From the NCBI GenBank assembly GCA_025938035.1, contig JAICQE010000185.1, positions 1 through 8,057 on the forward strand: 8,057 bases of DNA, written 5' to 3'. The translations under genes were made by a program, and so were the position numbers. Of the stretch, positions 1-6,060 are shown piece by piece (positions within the stretch are counted from its first letter, which is position 1; each line of letters starts with the position of its first letter). This DNA comes from Vicinamibacteria bacterium. GTDB lineage: Bacteria > Acidobacteriota > Vicinamibacteria > Vicinamibacterales > UBA2999. The notes below the pieces were generated by a model. The model did no database searches. It was not told the origin of the DNA and worked only from the letters and a program-made list of their open reading frames with translations.

Positions 1-238
1 CCATCACGCGCGCCTCGGTCCCCTCCACGCGGAGGTTGATCAGCGTGTTGGCCCCGGAGTCGGAGTGCAGAATCCGCAGCACGGCTTTCGGATCGACCGA
101 GAGCGCAACGCCCTCAGGCGCCTTCCCGTCCGTCTTCGCACCGTAGACCACGGCGGGAATCTGACCGGCGGCCCGCAAGCGGTTCGCCTCGTTCTTCCCG
201 CGGCCTTCTCTCTTTACAGCCTCAAGCGTAGCGTCCAT
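1..238 (-). CDS. rplY: 50S ribosomal protein bL25 (Ctc/TL5-type), N-terminal part
   Basis: This is the N-terminal 79 residues of ribosomal protein bL25, which binds 5S rRNA in the central protuberance of the large subunit. The gene runs off the left edge of the window, so its length and any C-terminal Ctc extension cannot be judged. The reading begins MDATLEAVKREGRGKNEANR and continues with LRAAGQIPAVVYGAK, the family's conserved pattern (basic R-x-G-K-N-x-A-x-R-L-R, then G-x-I-P-A-V-x-Y-G). The ATG at 238 is chosen because a purine-rich AGAGAGAG stretch lies just upstream and the family signature starts immediately after it. It lies 80 bases after the prs stop codon, the usual prs-rplY pairing, so the two are probably co-transcribed; most of the gap is a tandem hairpin repeat. 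Family identification is firm. Confidence 0.93.
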   Translation of the reverse strand, partial: MDATLEAVKREGRGKNEANRLRAAGQIPAVVYGAKTDGKAPEGVALSVDPKAVLRILHSDSGANTLINLRVEGTEARVM

Positions 239-240
239 AT

Positions 241-248
241 CTCTCTCT
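241..248 (-). promoter_or_regulatory. Ribosome binding site of rplY
   Basis: On the gene strand this reads AGAGAGAG, ending two bases before the ATG at 238. It is a purine-rich, GAG-containing Shine-Dalgarno-like tract. It supports the chosen start and directly abuts the REP-like tandem repeat, so that repeat sits against the translation initiation region of rplY. Confidence 0.5.
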
Positions 249-308
249 AATACCGGTCCGCCTGAAGGCGGACACTACAATACCGGTCCGCCTGAAGGCG
301 GACACTAC
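249..308. repeat. Two tandem copies of a 30-base REP-like hairpin unit
   Basis: Positions 249-278 and 279-308 are identical 30-base units. Each holds the palindrome GTCCGCC-TGAA-GGCGGAC, a 7-bp GC-rich stem with a 4-base loop, followed by ACTAC. The pair fills most of the 80-base gap between prs and rplY. A third copy of a 24-base core lies inside the glycosyltransferase gene at 3242-3265 (22 of 24 bases match). There is no T-run after the stems on the minus strand, so this does not look like an intrinsic terminator. A role in mRNA stability or attenuation between prs and rplY is possible. I recall this CCGCCTTCAGGCGG motif as a dispersed repeat of acidobacterial soil genomes; that is memory, not a search. 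Confidence 0.88.
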
Positions 309-318
309 GTACGACGCG

Positions 319-1269
319 TTAAACGAACAACGAGGACACCGATGTTTCCTCGTGGATATTCCGGATCGCCTGGCCGAGCAACCGCGCGACCGACAGCACG
401 ACTATCTTCTTGCACTGCTGCGCTTCGCCGCGCAGCGGAATCGAGTTGGTGACGATCAGCTGATCGAGCGGCGACCTCTCGATCCGTTCAATCGCCGGTC
501 CGGACAGCACGCCGTGAACGGCGCAGGCCAGCACGCGCTTCGCGCCCGCCTTCTTGAGCGCATCGGCGGCCTTCTGAATCGTGCCCGCCGTGTCGATGAT
601 GTCGTCCTGCAGGATGCACGTGCGGCCGTTGACGTCGCCGATGACGTTCATCACCTCCGCGGTGCCGTCCTCCGTGCGCCGTTTGTCGACAATGGCCAGC
701 TCGGCATCGAGGCGCTTCGCATAGGCCCGCGCGCGTTCGGCGCCGCCGGCGTCAGGCGAGACGATCGTCAGGTCTTCCGCCTGCAGCCGCGAGCAGTATT
801 CGACGATGACGGGCGCCGCGAACAGATGATCCACCGGGATGTCGAAGAACCCCTGAATCTGCGCCTTGTGCAGATCCATCGTCAGCACGCGATTCGTACC
901 GGCGGCGCTGAGCAGATTCGCCACCAGCTTCGCCGAGATCGGCACCCGCGGCTTGTCTTTGCGATCCTGCCGCGCGTAGCCGTAATACGGAATCACCGCT
1001 GTGATCCGCGCCGCCGACGACCGCCGGAAGGCGTCGATCATCACCAGCATCTCCATCAGGTGCTGGTCAACCGGCGTCGACGTCGGTTGCACGATGAAGA
1101 CATCGGCGCCGCGGATGTTCTCGTCGATCTGGAACGAGACCTCGCTGTCCGGGAAACGGCGCAGACGGGCCTGACCGAGCGGAATACCGAGGAAATCGGC
1201 AATGTCCTTCGCCAGCTGCGGGTGGGCGCTGCCGGAAAAGATCTTCAGATCGCCAAATCCCGTTGCCAT
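319..1269 (-). CDS. prs: Ribose-phosphate pyrophosphokinase (PRPP synthetase)
   Basis: Cytoplasmic enzyme that transfers pyrophosphate from ATP to ribose 5-phosphate to make PRPP, the precursor of purines, pyrimidines, NAD, histidine and tryptophan. From the ATG at 1269 the protein has 316 residues, normal for bacterial class I enzymes. Visible landmarks are the N-terminal LKIFSGSAHPQLA (8-20), the ATP-side loop YYGYARQDRKDKPR (95-108), the Mg-binding signature DLHKAQIQGFFDIP (132-145), the catalytic loop DKRR with Lys196 and Arg198, and the PRPP/ribose-phosphate loop DDIIDTAGT (222-230). No key residue appears to be missing. An in-frame ATG at 1302 would add 11 residues (MKRPPLSGAGL). I prefer 1269 because homologues begin a few residues before KIFSG and AGGA lies just upstream. 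The tRNA-Gln gene is about 210 bases upstream and rplY follows. Confidence 0.97.
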   Translation of the reverse strand: MATGFGDLKIFSGSAHPQLAKDIADFLGIPLGQARLRRFPDSEVSFQIDENIRGADVFIVQPTSTPVDQHLMEMLVMIDAFRRSSAARITAVIPYYGYARQDRKDKPRVPISAKLVANLLSAAGTNRVLTMDLHKAQIQGFFDIPVDHLFAAPVIVEYCSRLQAEDLTIVSPDAGGAERARAYAKRLDAELAIVDKRRTEDGTAEVMNVIGDVNGRTCILQDDIIDTAGTIQKAADALKKAGAKRVLACAVHGVLSGPAIERIERSPLDQLIVTNSIPLRGEAQQCKKIVVLSVARLLGQAIRNIHEETSVSSLFV

Positions 1270-1302
1270 CAGTCCTGCACCGCTGAGGGGCGGTCTCTTC
1301 AT

Positions 1303-1477
1303 GCCTTTTCTACTTCCGTCCGCGTTCGCGCGTGGCGTGGCAGCCGTAGCCGCCTTCGTTCTCGGCCGGCGGCCTGCCATCCGAAGTTCGCCTGCGTGTC
1401 GCGTGTTCCCATCACACTTCGCAACGAACGCCTGCCCAGCCGAAGCGCGCCATCCAGAGCCGACGGCGCGCGAAGGT
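1303..1477. other. Gene-free leader between tRNA-Gln and prs
   Basis: I see no credible gene, strong terminator or riboswitch in this stretch. It probably serves as the processed 5' leader of prs if transcription starts upstream of the tRNA, with RNase processing at the tRNA 3' end releasing the prs mRNA. Open frames crossing it on both strands lack any recognisable family and run through the tRNA. Confidence 0.5.
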
Positions 1478-1552
1478 TGGTTGGGGCGGAAGGATTCGAA
1501 CCTTCGAATACGGGATCCAAAGACCCGCGCCTTACCACTTGGCCACGCCCCA
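1478..1552 (-). tRNA. tRNA-Gln (anticodon UUG)
   Basis: The minus strand folds as a complete cloverleaf. The acceptor stem is TGGGGCG/CGCCCCA with the weak U1-A72 pair typical of glutamine tRNAs. The D-stem is GCC/GGC with GG in the loop. The anticodon arm is CGGGT-CTTTGGA-TCCCG (anticodon TTG, decoding CAA and CAG). The variable loop has five bases, and the T arm is GAAGG-TTCGAAT-CCTTC. The discriminator is A73 (1481), followed by a CCA at 1480-1478 that may be encoded; without it the gene is 1481-1552 (72 nt). One oddity is that the innermost anticodon-stem pair (31-39) is U opposite U. A tRNA-Gln next to prs is a recurring bacterial arrangement. Confidence 0.95.
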
Positions 1553-1603
1553 GTTCGTCTTGGATCTGTAGGAAATCGCCCGCCCGTGCTAACGGAAACT
1601 CTT

Positions 1604-1633
1604 AGTGTAGACGAGGTTACCGTCGATCGCCAA
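1604..1633 (-). promoter_or_regulatory. Possible sigma70-type promoter for tRNA-Gln and prs
   Basis: On the minus strand a -35-like TTGGCG (1633-1628) and a -10-like TACACT (1609-1604) are separated by 18 bases, placing a start about 45 bases before the tRNA 5' end. Each hexamer matches four of six consensus positions. It lies in the gap after the methyltransferase stop codon, where an independent promoter would be expected. This is a by-eye match in GC-rich DNA and remains tentative. Confidence 0.33.
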
Positions 1634-1671
1634 ACCAAGGCCCGAGGCCTGTGGCCGAGGGACGAGAGGGC

Positions 1672-2643
1672 CTACGGAAGAGAGTCGGACCAGCGGACAG
1701 CGTCCTCGACCGTACGCAGCCGGCGAAGCACCCGATTTTCGGCGATCCGGCGGCGCAACCGGCCGATCGCGCGGACATACGGCACGGCTGAGAAGTAATG
1801 TCCCGTCACCGTGTGCGACGTGAGCCTTGCCAGCGTCCGCGCTGCCTCAGCGTCCAGACCGGCAGGATGCCGCCGCTCGTCGCCCGCACGCTGAAACACG
1901 CAGATGACGTTGCCGCGGTCGTCAGTGTACCGAGTCTCCCTGAGGCGTAAACCGGCCGCCTCCCCCAGTGCGGCCAGCGTGCTGCCCGTGAAGTGGTAGA
2001 GGTGCGCGTAGTGATACTGATGGTTCGGCGCCTGCACACGCGCGGCGATGTTGGGCACTTCAACGACGAGGTGACCGCCCTCCCTGATCCAGGTGCGCAC
2101 CGTCGTCAACACCGCGAGCGGATCCGGTACGTGCTCCAGCGCGTGAAACATGGTCACGAGATCCTGTGATTCCGGAGGAACGCTCGCCGCGTCGACGGCG
2201 GCAGTCTGGATCGGCACGTGGAGAACCGTTCGTGCGAACTCCGCAAACTCGATCCCTGGCTCCACACCGGAGGCATCGACCCCGTCGCGCCGCATCAGAT
2301 AGACCAGTTCGCCCGCCCCGCATCCGGCGTCGAGCATCGTGCCCGCGCCAAACTGCCGCAGCGTGCTCCGGCGATCCGCGGCGCCGAGAAAACCGCGGAC
2401 GATCTTCCGCAGCGGCGGCGCGCGATGTCCCTTGTAATCAGCGCGGTACGACGTCTCGTAGTACGCGTTCATGTCGGCAGCCGTCGGACGGGGATTCGTC
2501 CACACGAGCCCGCAGGCTGTACAGAGGACCGTGCGGAGCGGGTTTCCGTCGCGGTCGCGGGTGCCGACGACGACGTAGGTAGTGGCGCCGCACAGATTGC
2601 ACGGGGTGTCTTCGCGGGCCGCGAACCTCACGGCGTGGGACAT
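1672..2643 (-). CDS. Class I SAM-dependent methyltransferase with N-terminal zinc ribbon
   Basis: A 323-residue soluble protein. A treble-clef/zinc-ribbon pair, CNLC (15-18) and CTAC (41-44), opens it and is followed by GLVWTNPRP. The Rossmann SAM-binding motif LDAGCGAGE is at 104-112, an acidic strand-end GVEP at 125-129, HALEHVPDP at 167-175, and GGHLVVEVPN at 189-198. This domain order is typical of methyltransferases in polysaccharide, glycolipid and secondary-metabolite clusters; the substrate cannot be read from sequence. The ATG at 2643 is chosen because the zinc ribbon follows closely; it overlaps the end of the glycosyltransferase gene by 16 bases, so the two are probably translationally coupled. 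The shared operon suggests, by inference only, that it methylates a glycan or lipid related to the product of that transferase. It appears to be the last gene before the tRNA. Confidence 0.88.
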   Translation of the reverse strand: MSHAVRFAAREDTPCNLCGATTYVVVGTRDRDGNPLRTVLCTACGLVWTNPRPTAADMNAYYETSYRADYKGHRAPPLRKIVRGFLGAADRRSTLRQFGAGTMLDAGCGAGELVYLMRRDGVDASGVEPGIEFAEFARTVLHVPIQTAAVDAASVPPESQDLVTMFHALEHVPDPLAVLTTVRTWIREGGHLVVEVPNIAARVQAPNHQYHYAHLYHFTGSTLAALGEAAGLRLRETRYTDDRGNVICVFQRAGDERRHPAGLDAEAARTLARLTSHTVTGHYFSAVPYVRAIGRLRRRIAENRVLRRLRTVEDAVRWSDSLP

Positions 2644-4382
2644 CGGTTCGTGATGAGAAGCACCTCCGGGGGAGGCTGCTGTTCGAGCAGCGATCGCAGC
2701 CGGATATCGGACGTCAGGTGCCGGCCGATCACGCAGGTCTCGACGCCAAACTTCCCCTTCAGCGCTTCGTAGCGATCCTCGGGAAGCACCGCGAACACAC
2801 GGCGATCGGAACCGAGCAGCCGCGTGAACGTGCCTTCGTCCAGGCCACCCTCGATATGCCGGCGGAGGTAATAGACCATGCTCGGCAGAGCGACGTCGAA
2901 ATGTGCCACCACGTCTTCCGGCCCGGCGCGCTGCTCGATCATTCGGCTCAACGGAACCACGGGTTTGTAGCGTTCGAAGTCCGGCAGGGCGCGCACCGCG
3001 AGGATCCAGTTGAAGGCGATGAACACGAGAAGCGCCGCCGACACAGCCACCGCGTCGCGGCCGCGCCATGGCAGAACCGCAACGACCAGGCCGCCGACGA
3101 TGGTAATCATCGCCGCCGCGCGGGTTCCATCGATGTACACCGTGCGGTCGCCGCTGAACAGATACAGCACGCCGACACCCAGAAGCGTCATCACGATGCC
3201 GAACACGGTCAACGTGCCTGTGAACCATCTGCCGCCGGGCTGGTTCGCCTGAAGGCGGACACTATATCCGGCGAGTCCGCGGGCCACCCAATCCCCTCCC
3301 AGGACGGCAACGGCGGCGACGATCGGAAAGATGTAGAGGTCCTGCTTTGTCTGCGACAGCGAAAACACCACAACGATGACCGCGATCCACAGGAGCAGGA
3401 GCGTTCGGATCCGAACGGACACGTTCTCACGATCACGCCGGCGATCCGCCCACCAGGTCATGACGACGGCCGGGAGACACAGCGACCAGGGAAGCATGTC
3501 GCTGAGCACCACAGGAATGTAGAAGTACCAGGCACGCGCCTGCACGCCGATGGTTTCCGTGAAGCGGCCGACGTTCTCGCCGATGAAGAACCCGGTGATG
3601 TGCGTCCAGCCGTGCCGCATGTACAGCGCGACGTACCAGGGCGCGGCAATCGCCAGAGCGATCAGCGCTCCGGCCGGAATCATCATTTCGCGCAGACGGC
3701 CGAGTTCGCGATGCACGCCCAGGTAGATCGTGAAGACGATTACCGGAATCACCGCCGCAACCGGGCCCTTTGTCAGCACGCCGGCGCCGACGGACACGTA
3801 CATCAAGAGGAGGAACAGCCGCCGCCGCGAGGGATAGCGTTCGGCGAGGACGAAAAAGAGCAGCGTCAGCGTCATCATGGCGGTGACCGCCATGTCGACA
3901 AAAATGCGCCGGCTGAACATGAAGAAGCGCGGCCCCGCAGCCAGCCCCAGCGTTGCCAGCAGCGGCGCCAGCGGCTGTGGAGACGAGGCGCGCGCCATGA
4001 ACCACACCGCGATCAGCATGATCACCGCGGCGCCGGCGATGGCGGCACGCTCGACCGCGAGCGAGACGCCGAAGACCTGATACAGACCGCCGACGATCCA
4101 ATAGCTGAGGACGGGTTTGTTGAAGCGCGGTTCGTAATTGAAGGAGGGATTGATCCAATCGCCGCGTTCGATCATCTCGCGCGGCGTTTCAACGTAATAC
4201 GCCTCGTTCGCGTCCCAGATCGAGGCGTCGCCCAGGTTGACGAAAAACGGGATGATCGCTACAACGAGCAGCGCAATGAACAGCGACTGCAGGCGGTCGA
4301 CGGGCCACGAAGACACGGAGGCACGAAGATTGTCCTTCAGATCAGAACTCTGTGGCTCCGTGGCTCCGTGGCTGGTGGTCAC
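2628..4382 (-). CDS. ArnT/PMT-type polytopic glycosyltransferase (GT83/GT39-like)
   Basis: A 584-residue inner-membrane protein with about a dozen hydrophobic helices and a soluble C-terminal domain. Enzymes of this GT-C fold move a sugar from a polyprenyl-phosphate donor to a lipid or protein on the periplasmic side. Landmarks are the first-loop motif WDANEAYYVETPREM (56-70), GDWINPSFNYEPRFNKPVLSYW (74-95), Asp163 in RRIFVDM, LTKGP (203-207), GENVGRF (268-274), and SQTKQDLYIFP (343-353), which resembles the ArnT K-x-x-Y-I-L-P motif. The GTG start at 4382 makes a GTGA overlap with the ispE stop. Residues about 4-26 are encoded by a repeat, and residues 373-381 by a REP-like element, both in frame. 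A GTG at codon 23 is an alternative start that would drop most of the repeat-coded part. The acceptor and sugar are unknown. Confidence 0.9.
   Translation of the reverse strand: MTTSHGATEPQSSDLKDNLRASVSSWPVDRLQSLFIALLVVAIIPFFVNLGDASIWDANEAYYVETPREMIERGDWINPSFNYEPRFNKPVLSYWIVGGLYQVFGVSLAVERAAIAGAAVIMLIAVWFMARASSPQPLAPLLATLGLAAGPRFFMFSRRIFVDMAVTAMMTLTLLFFVLAERYPSRRRLFLLLMYVSVGAGVLTKGPVAAVIPVIVFTIYLGVHRELGRLREMMIPAGALIALAIAAPWYVALYMRHGWTHITGFFIGENVGRFTETIGVQARAWYFYIPVVLSDMLPWSLCLPAVVMTWWADRRRDRENVSVRIRTLLLLWIAVIVVVFSLSQTKQDLYIFPIVAAVAVLGGDWVARGLAGYSVRLQANQPGGRWFTGTLTVFGIVMTLLGVGVLYLFSGDRTVYIDGTRAAAMITIVGGLVVAVLPWRGRDAVAVSAALLVFIAFNWILAVRALPDFERYKPVVPLSRMIEQRAGPEDVVAHFDVALPSMVYYLRRHIEGGLDEGTFTRLLGSDRRVFAVLPEDRYEALKGKFGVETCVIGRHLTSDIRLRSLLEQQPPPEVLLITNRCPTP
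3242..3265. repeat. In-frame copy of the REP-like hairpin inside the glycosyltransferase gene
   Basis: This 24-base stretch matches the core of the tandem units at 255-278 and 285-308 at 22 of 24 positions; both differences are C-to-T on the plus strand. The TGAA-centred hairpin stays largely paired, with one G-T wobble. On the gene strand it encodes YSVRLQANQ (residues 373-381) in a short hydrophilic stretch between two hydrophobic segments, where a small insertion could be tolerated. The flanking frame is uninterrupted. Confidence 0.82.
4305..4371. repeat. Imperfect inverted repeat with 8-base-period arms over the glycosyltransferase start
   Basis: The arms are 4305-4328 and 4348-4371. By hand alignment the left arm and the reverse complement of the right arm agree at 19 of 24 positions. 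The right arm, read on the gene strand, is nearly three copies of CCACGGAG in a row; the left arm has the same periodicity with more changes. The spacer is about 19 bases. The element lies wholly within the first codons of the glycosyltransferase and encodes roughly residues 4-26, starting 8 bases after the ispE stop codon. I recall similar CCACGGAG/CTCCGTGG repeats scattered through soil bacterial genomes. Confidence 0.78.
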
Positions 4383-5296
4383 GCCGCTCGGCGCCGGAGC
4401 ACAGGCCGGCTGCGCCGCGCATACTCGCCGCGATCGAGCGATTCAGTCAGCAGCACGCGCCATCCGGAACCCGAGAGGCGATCGACGGCGGCCAGCGCAT
4501 CGGCGCGTTTCTGGAACAGGCCGAAGACCGCCGATCCACTGCCGGACATGGCCGCGGCAAGCGCGCCGGCGCGTCTGAGCGCCGTGCGCATCTGATCGAT
4601 CTCCGGGTGATGGCGGGCGATCGGCGCCTCGAGGTCGTTGATCATCTGTGCGGCGCGCGATGGCCACGGCCCCGGCACATGCTGCGGTTCACGGGCGCTG
4701 ACGCCGCGCGACAGATCGCGCTCGGCGTCGTACCGGTCATAGGCATCCGCCGTCGACACGCCAAACCCGGGAACCAGGAGGACGATCCAATGACGGGCCA
4801 GATCCGCCAGCGGGTAGACCTCGTCGCCGCGTCCGAGACCCAGCGCGGTACCCCCGGAGAGGAAGAACGGCACGTCCGCGCCAAGCGTCGCGGCGACATC
4901 CGTCAACTGCGACGGACGGACAGGGGTCTTCCACAGCCGGGCGAGTCCGATCAACGCCGCCGCCGCGTCGGCGCTCCCGCCGCCGAGGCCGGCCTGCAGC
5001 GGAATGTTCTTCTGCAGGCGAATCAACACGTCACGGACGGGTGGAGGTCTCCGCAGCGCGCGCCACAACGCGTCGGCCGCCCGCCAGACGAGGTTCGACG
5101 CATCGAGCGGGACGCCGGCCGTGGTGCACTCGATGGCGAGCGCGCCGGCACGCGGCACGCATTCGATGACGTCGTGCAGCGCGATCGACTGGAACACGGT
5201 GCGGAGCTCATGGTAGCCGTCGGGACGTGGACCGAGCACGCGCAGGTCGAGGTTGATTTTTGCGTGCGCGCGAACGATGACCGACGGTGTCGTCAA
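4379..5296 (-). CDS. ispE: 4-diphosphocytidyl-2-C-methyl-D-erythritol kinase
   Basis: Cytoplasmic GHMP-family kinase of the MEP pathway; it phosphorylates the 2-hydroxyl of CDP-methylerythritol using ATP on the way to IPP and DMAPP. With the start used here the protein is 305 residues, a normal size. Landmarks are HAKINLDLRVLGPRPDGYHE (11-30, with the AKINL lysine at 13), the glycine-rich ATP loop GLGGGSADAAAAL (103-115), GADVPFFLSGGTALGLGRGD (139-158) with Asp141 at the usual catalytic position, and the C-terminal AAMSGSGSAVFGLF (248-261). There is no ATG near the expected N-terminus. I take the TTG at 5296, which overlaps the cyclotransferase stop as TTGA and lies nine codons before the conserved AHAKINL. 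The 3' end overlaps the glycosyltransferase start by 4 bases. A weak start codon plus coupling suggests modest, context-dependent expression. Confidence 0.96.
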   Translation of the reverse strand: MTTPSVIVRAHAKINLDLRVLGPRPDGYHELRTVFQSIALHDVIECVPRAGALAIECTTAGVPLDASNLVWRAADALWRALRRPPPVRDVLIRLQKNIPLQAGLGGGSADAAAALIGLARLWKTPVRPSQLTDVAATLGADVPFFLSGGTALGLGRGDEVYPLADLARHWIVLLVPGFGVSTADAYDRYDAERDLSRGVSAREPQHVPGPWPSRAAQMINDLEAPIARHHPEIDQMRTALRRAGALAAAMSGSGSAVFGLFQKRADALAAVDRLSGSGWRVLLTESLDRGEYARRSRPVLRRRAA

Positions 5297-6060
5297 CGAC
5301 GAATCCGAATCTCGAACAGCGACGGCCACAGCTTCCCGGTCACGAAGAGACGCTTGCGCTGCGCATCGTAGGCGATGCCGTTGAGGACCGCGTCGCCGGA
5401 CACCGAGCCGGGCGGCATCAGGCCGGCGAGATTGATCCAGCCGGTCACGCGGCCGCTCTCCGGCGAAATCATCGCAATGCGGTCGGTCAGCCACACGTTC
5501 GCATAGACCTGTCCGTCGATTACTTCGAGCTCGTTCAGGTCGTCCACCGGCAGATTGCCGTCGGTCACCGGTAACCGGCCTACGACCCTGAATGTCTGCG
5601 GATCCAGGAACCGCAGCGTCGGGGTCCCGTCGCTCATCACGATCCGTTTCGCGTCGCGCGCCAGGCCCCAGCCCTCGCCCTCGTAACCGAAGGTCTGCAC
5701 CTGCTTGAACGACGCCAGGTCATAGACGAAGCCGACATTGGTGTTCCACGTGAGCTGCACCAGGCGGGAGCCCCAGTCCGTCAGCCCCTCGGCAAAGTAG
5801 CGGCTTTCAACGCTGATTTGCTGTAACACCTTGCCGGTCTCGAGCTGGACCTTCCGTAGCGACGACCGGCCGTTCAGGCCGGTGCTCTCGTAGAGCACGC
5901 CGTCGCGATACAGCAGGCCCTGGGTGAACGCGTTGCGATCGTGGGGATAGACGTTCACGACCTCGTAGCCATGCACCGGCGCACTCTGGCCGCGCTGAGC
6001 CTGGGCGGAGGTCAGTGTGCAGGCTGCGACTGCCACAGCGCAGAGAGATCGTCCGTTCAT
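5293..6060 (-). CDS. Secreted glutaminyl-peptide cyclotransferase (plant/bacterial beta-propeller type)
   Basis: A 255-residue exported protein. The family cyclises N-terminal glutamine of peptides and proteins to pyroglutamate with release of ammonia. After the export signal, conserved blocks include YPHDRNAFTQGLLY (38-51), YESTG, YFAEGLT, LTWNTNVGFVYD, GYEGEGWGLA, MSDGTPTLRF, DDLNELEVIDGQVYANVW and LNGIAYD, matching the repeated blades of the five-bladed propeller family. The N-terminus (Arg4, hydrophobic 6-19) fits signal peptidase I cleavage after AQA, giving a mature Gln22. A lipobox-like VAAC (11-14) is an alternative, making it a lipoprotein. The ATG at 6060 overlaps the preceding stop as ATGA, and its own stop overlaps the ispE start as TTGA. 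It acts in the periplasm or at the envelope; its position between the lipoprotein gene and ispE is unusual. Confidence 0.93.
   Translation of the reverse strand: MNGRSLCAVAVAACTLTSAQAQRGQSAPVHGYEVVNVYPHDRNAFTQGLLYRDGVLYESTGLNGRSSLRKVQLETGKVLQQISVESRYFAEGLTDWGSRLVQLTWNTNVGFVYDLASFKQVQTFGYEGEGWGLARDAKRIVMSDGTPTLRFLDPQTFRVVGRLPVTDGNLPVDDLNELEVIDGQVYANVWLTDRIAMISPESGRVTGWINLAGLMPPGSVSGDAVLNGIAYDAQRKRLFVTGKLWPSLFEIRIRR

Noticed and set aside
352..1605. Plus-strand open frame of 417 codons opposite prs, including a GAEGFEPSNTGSKDPRL segment
   Set aside because: That segment is the reverse complement of the tRNA-Gln gene read as protein, and the rest mirrors prs.
319..1638. Longer reading of prs starting at 1638
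   Set aside because: The extension would run through the tRNA-Gln gene and has no similarity to Prs; the normal-length start at 1269 is far better.
1634..1671. Hairpin-forming GGCC-ACA-GGCC with CCC/GGG flanks just after the methyltransferase stop
   Set aside because: The stem is short with an internal mismatch and is not followed by a T-run, so it is not a convincing intrinsic terminator.
1202..1798. Plus-strand open frame of 198 codons with GRKDSNLRIRDPKTRALPLGH
   Set aside because: Another translation of the antisense tRNA; no homology pattern and no context for a gene on this strand.
2718..4595. Long open frame on the plus strand (625 codons) opposite the glycosyltransferase and the end of ispE
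   Set aside because: Its product is dominated by His, Asp, Arg and Gln with no family motif, as expected from the antisense of hydrophobic membrane-protein codons in GC-rich DNA.
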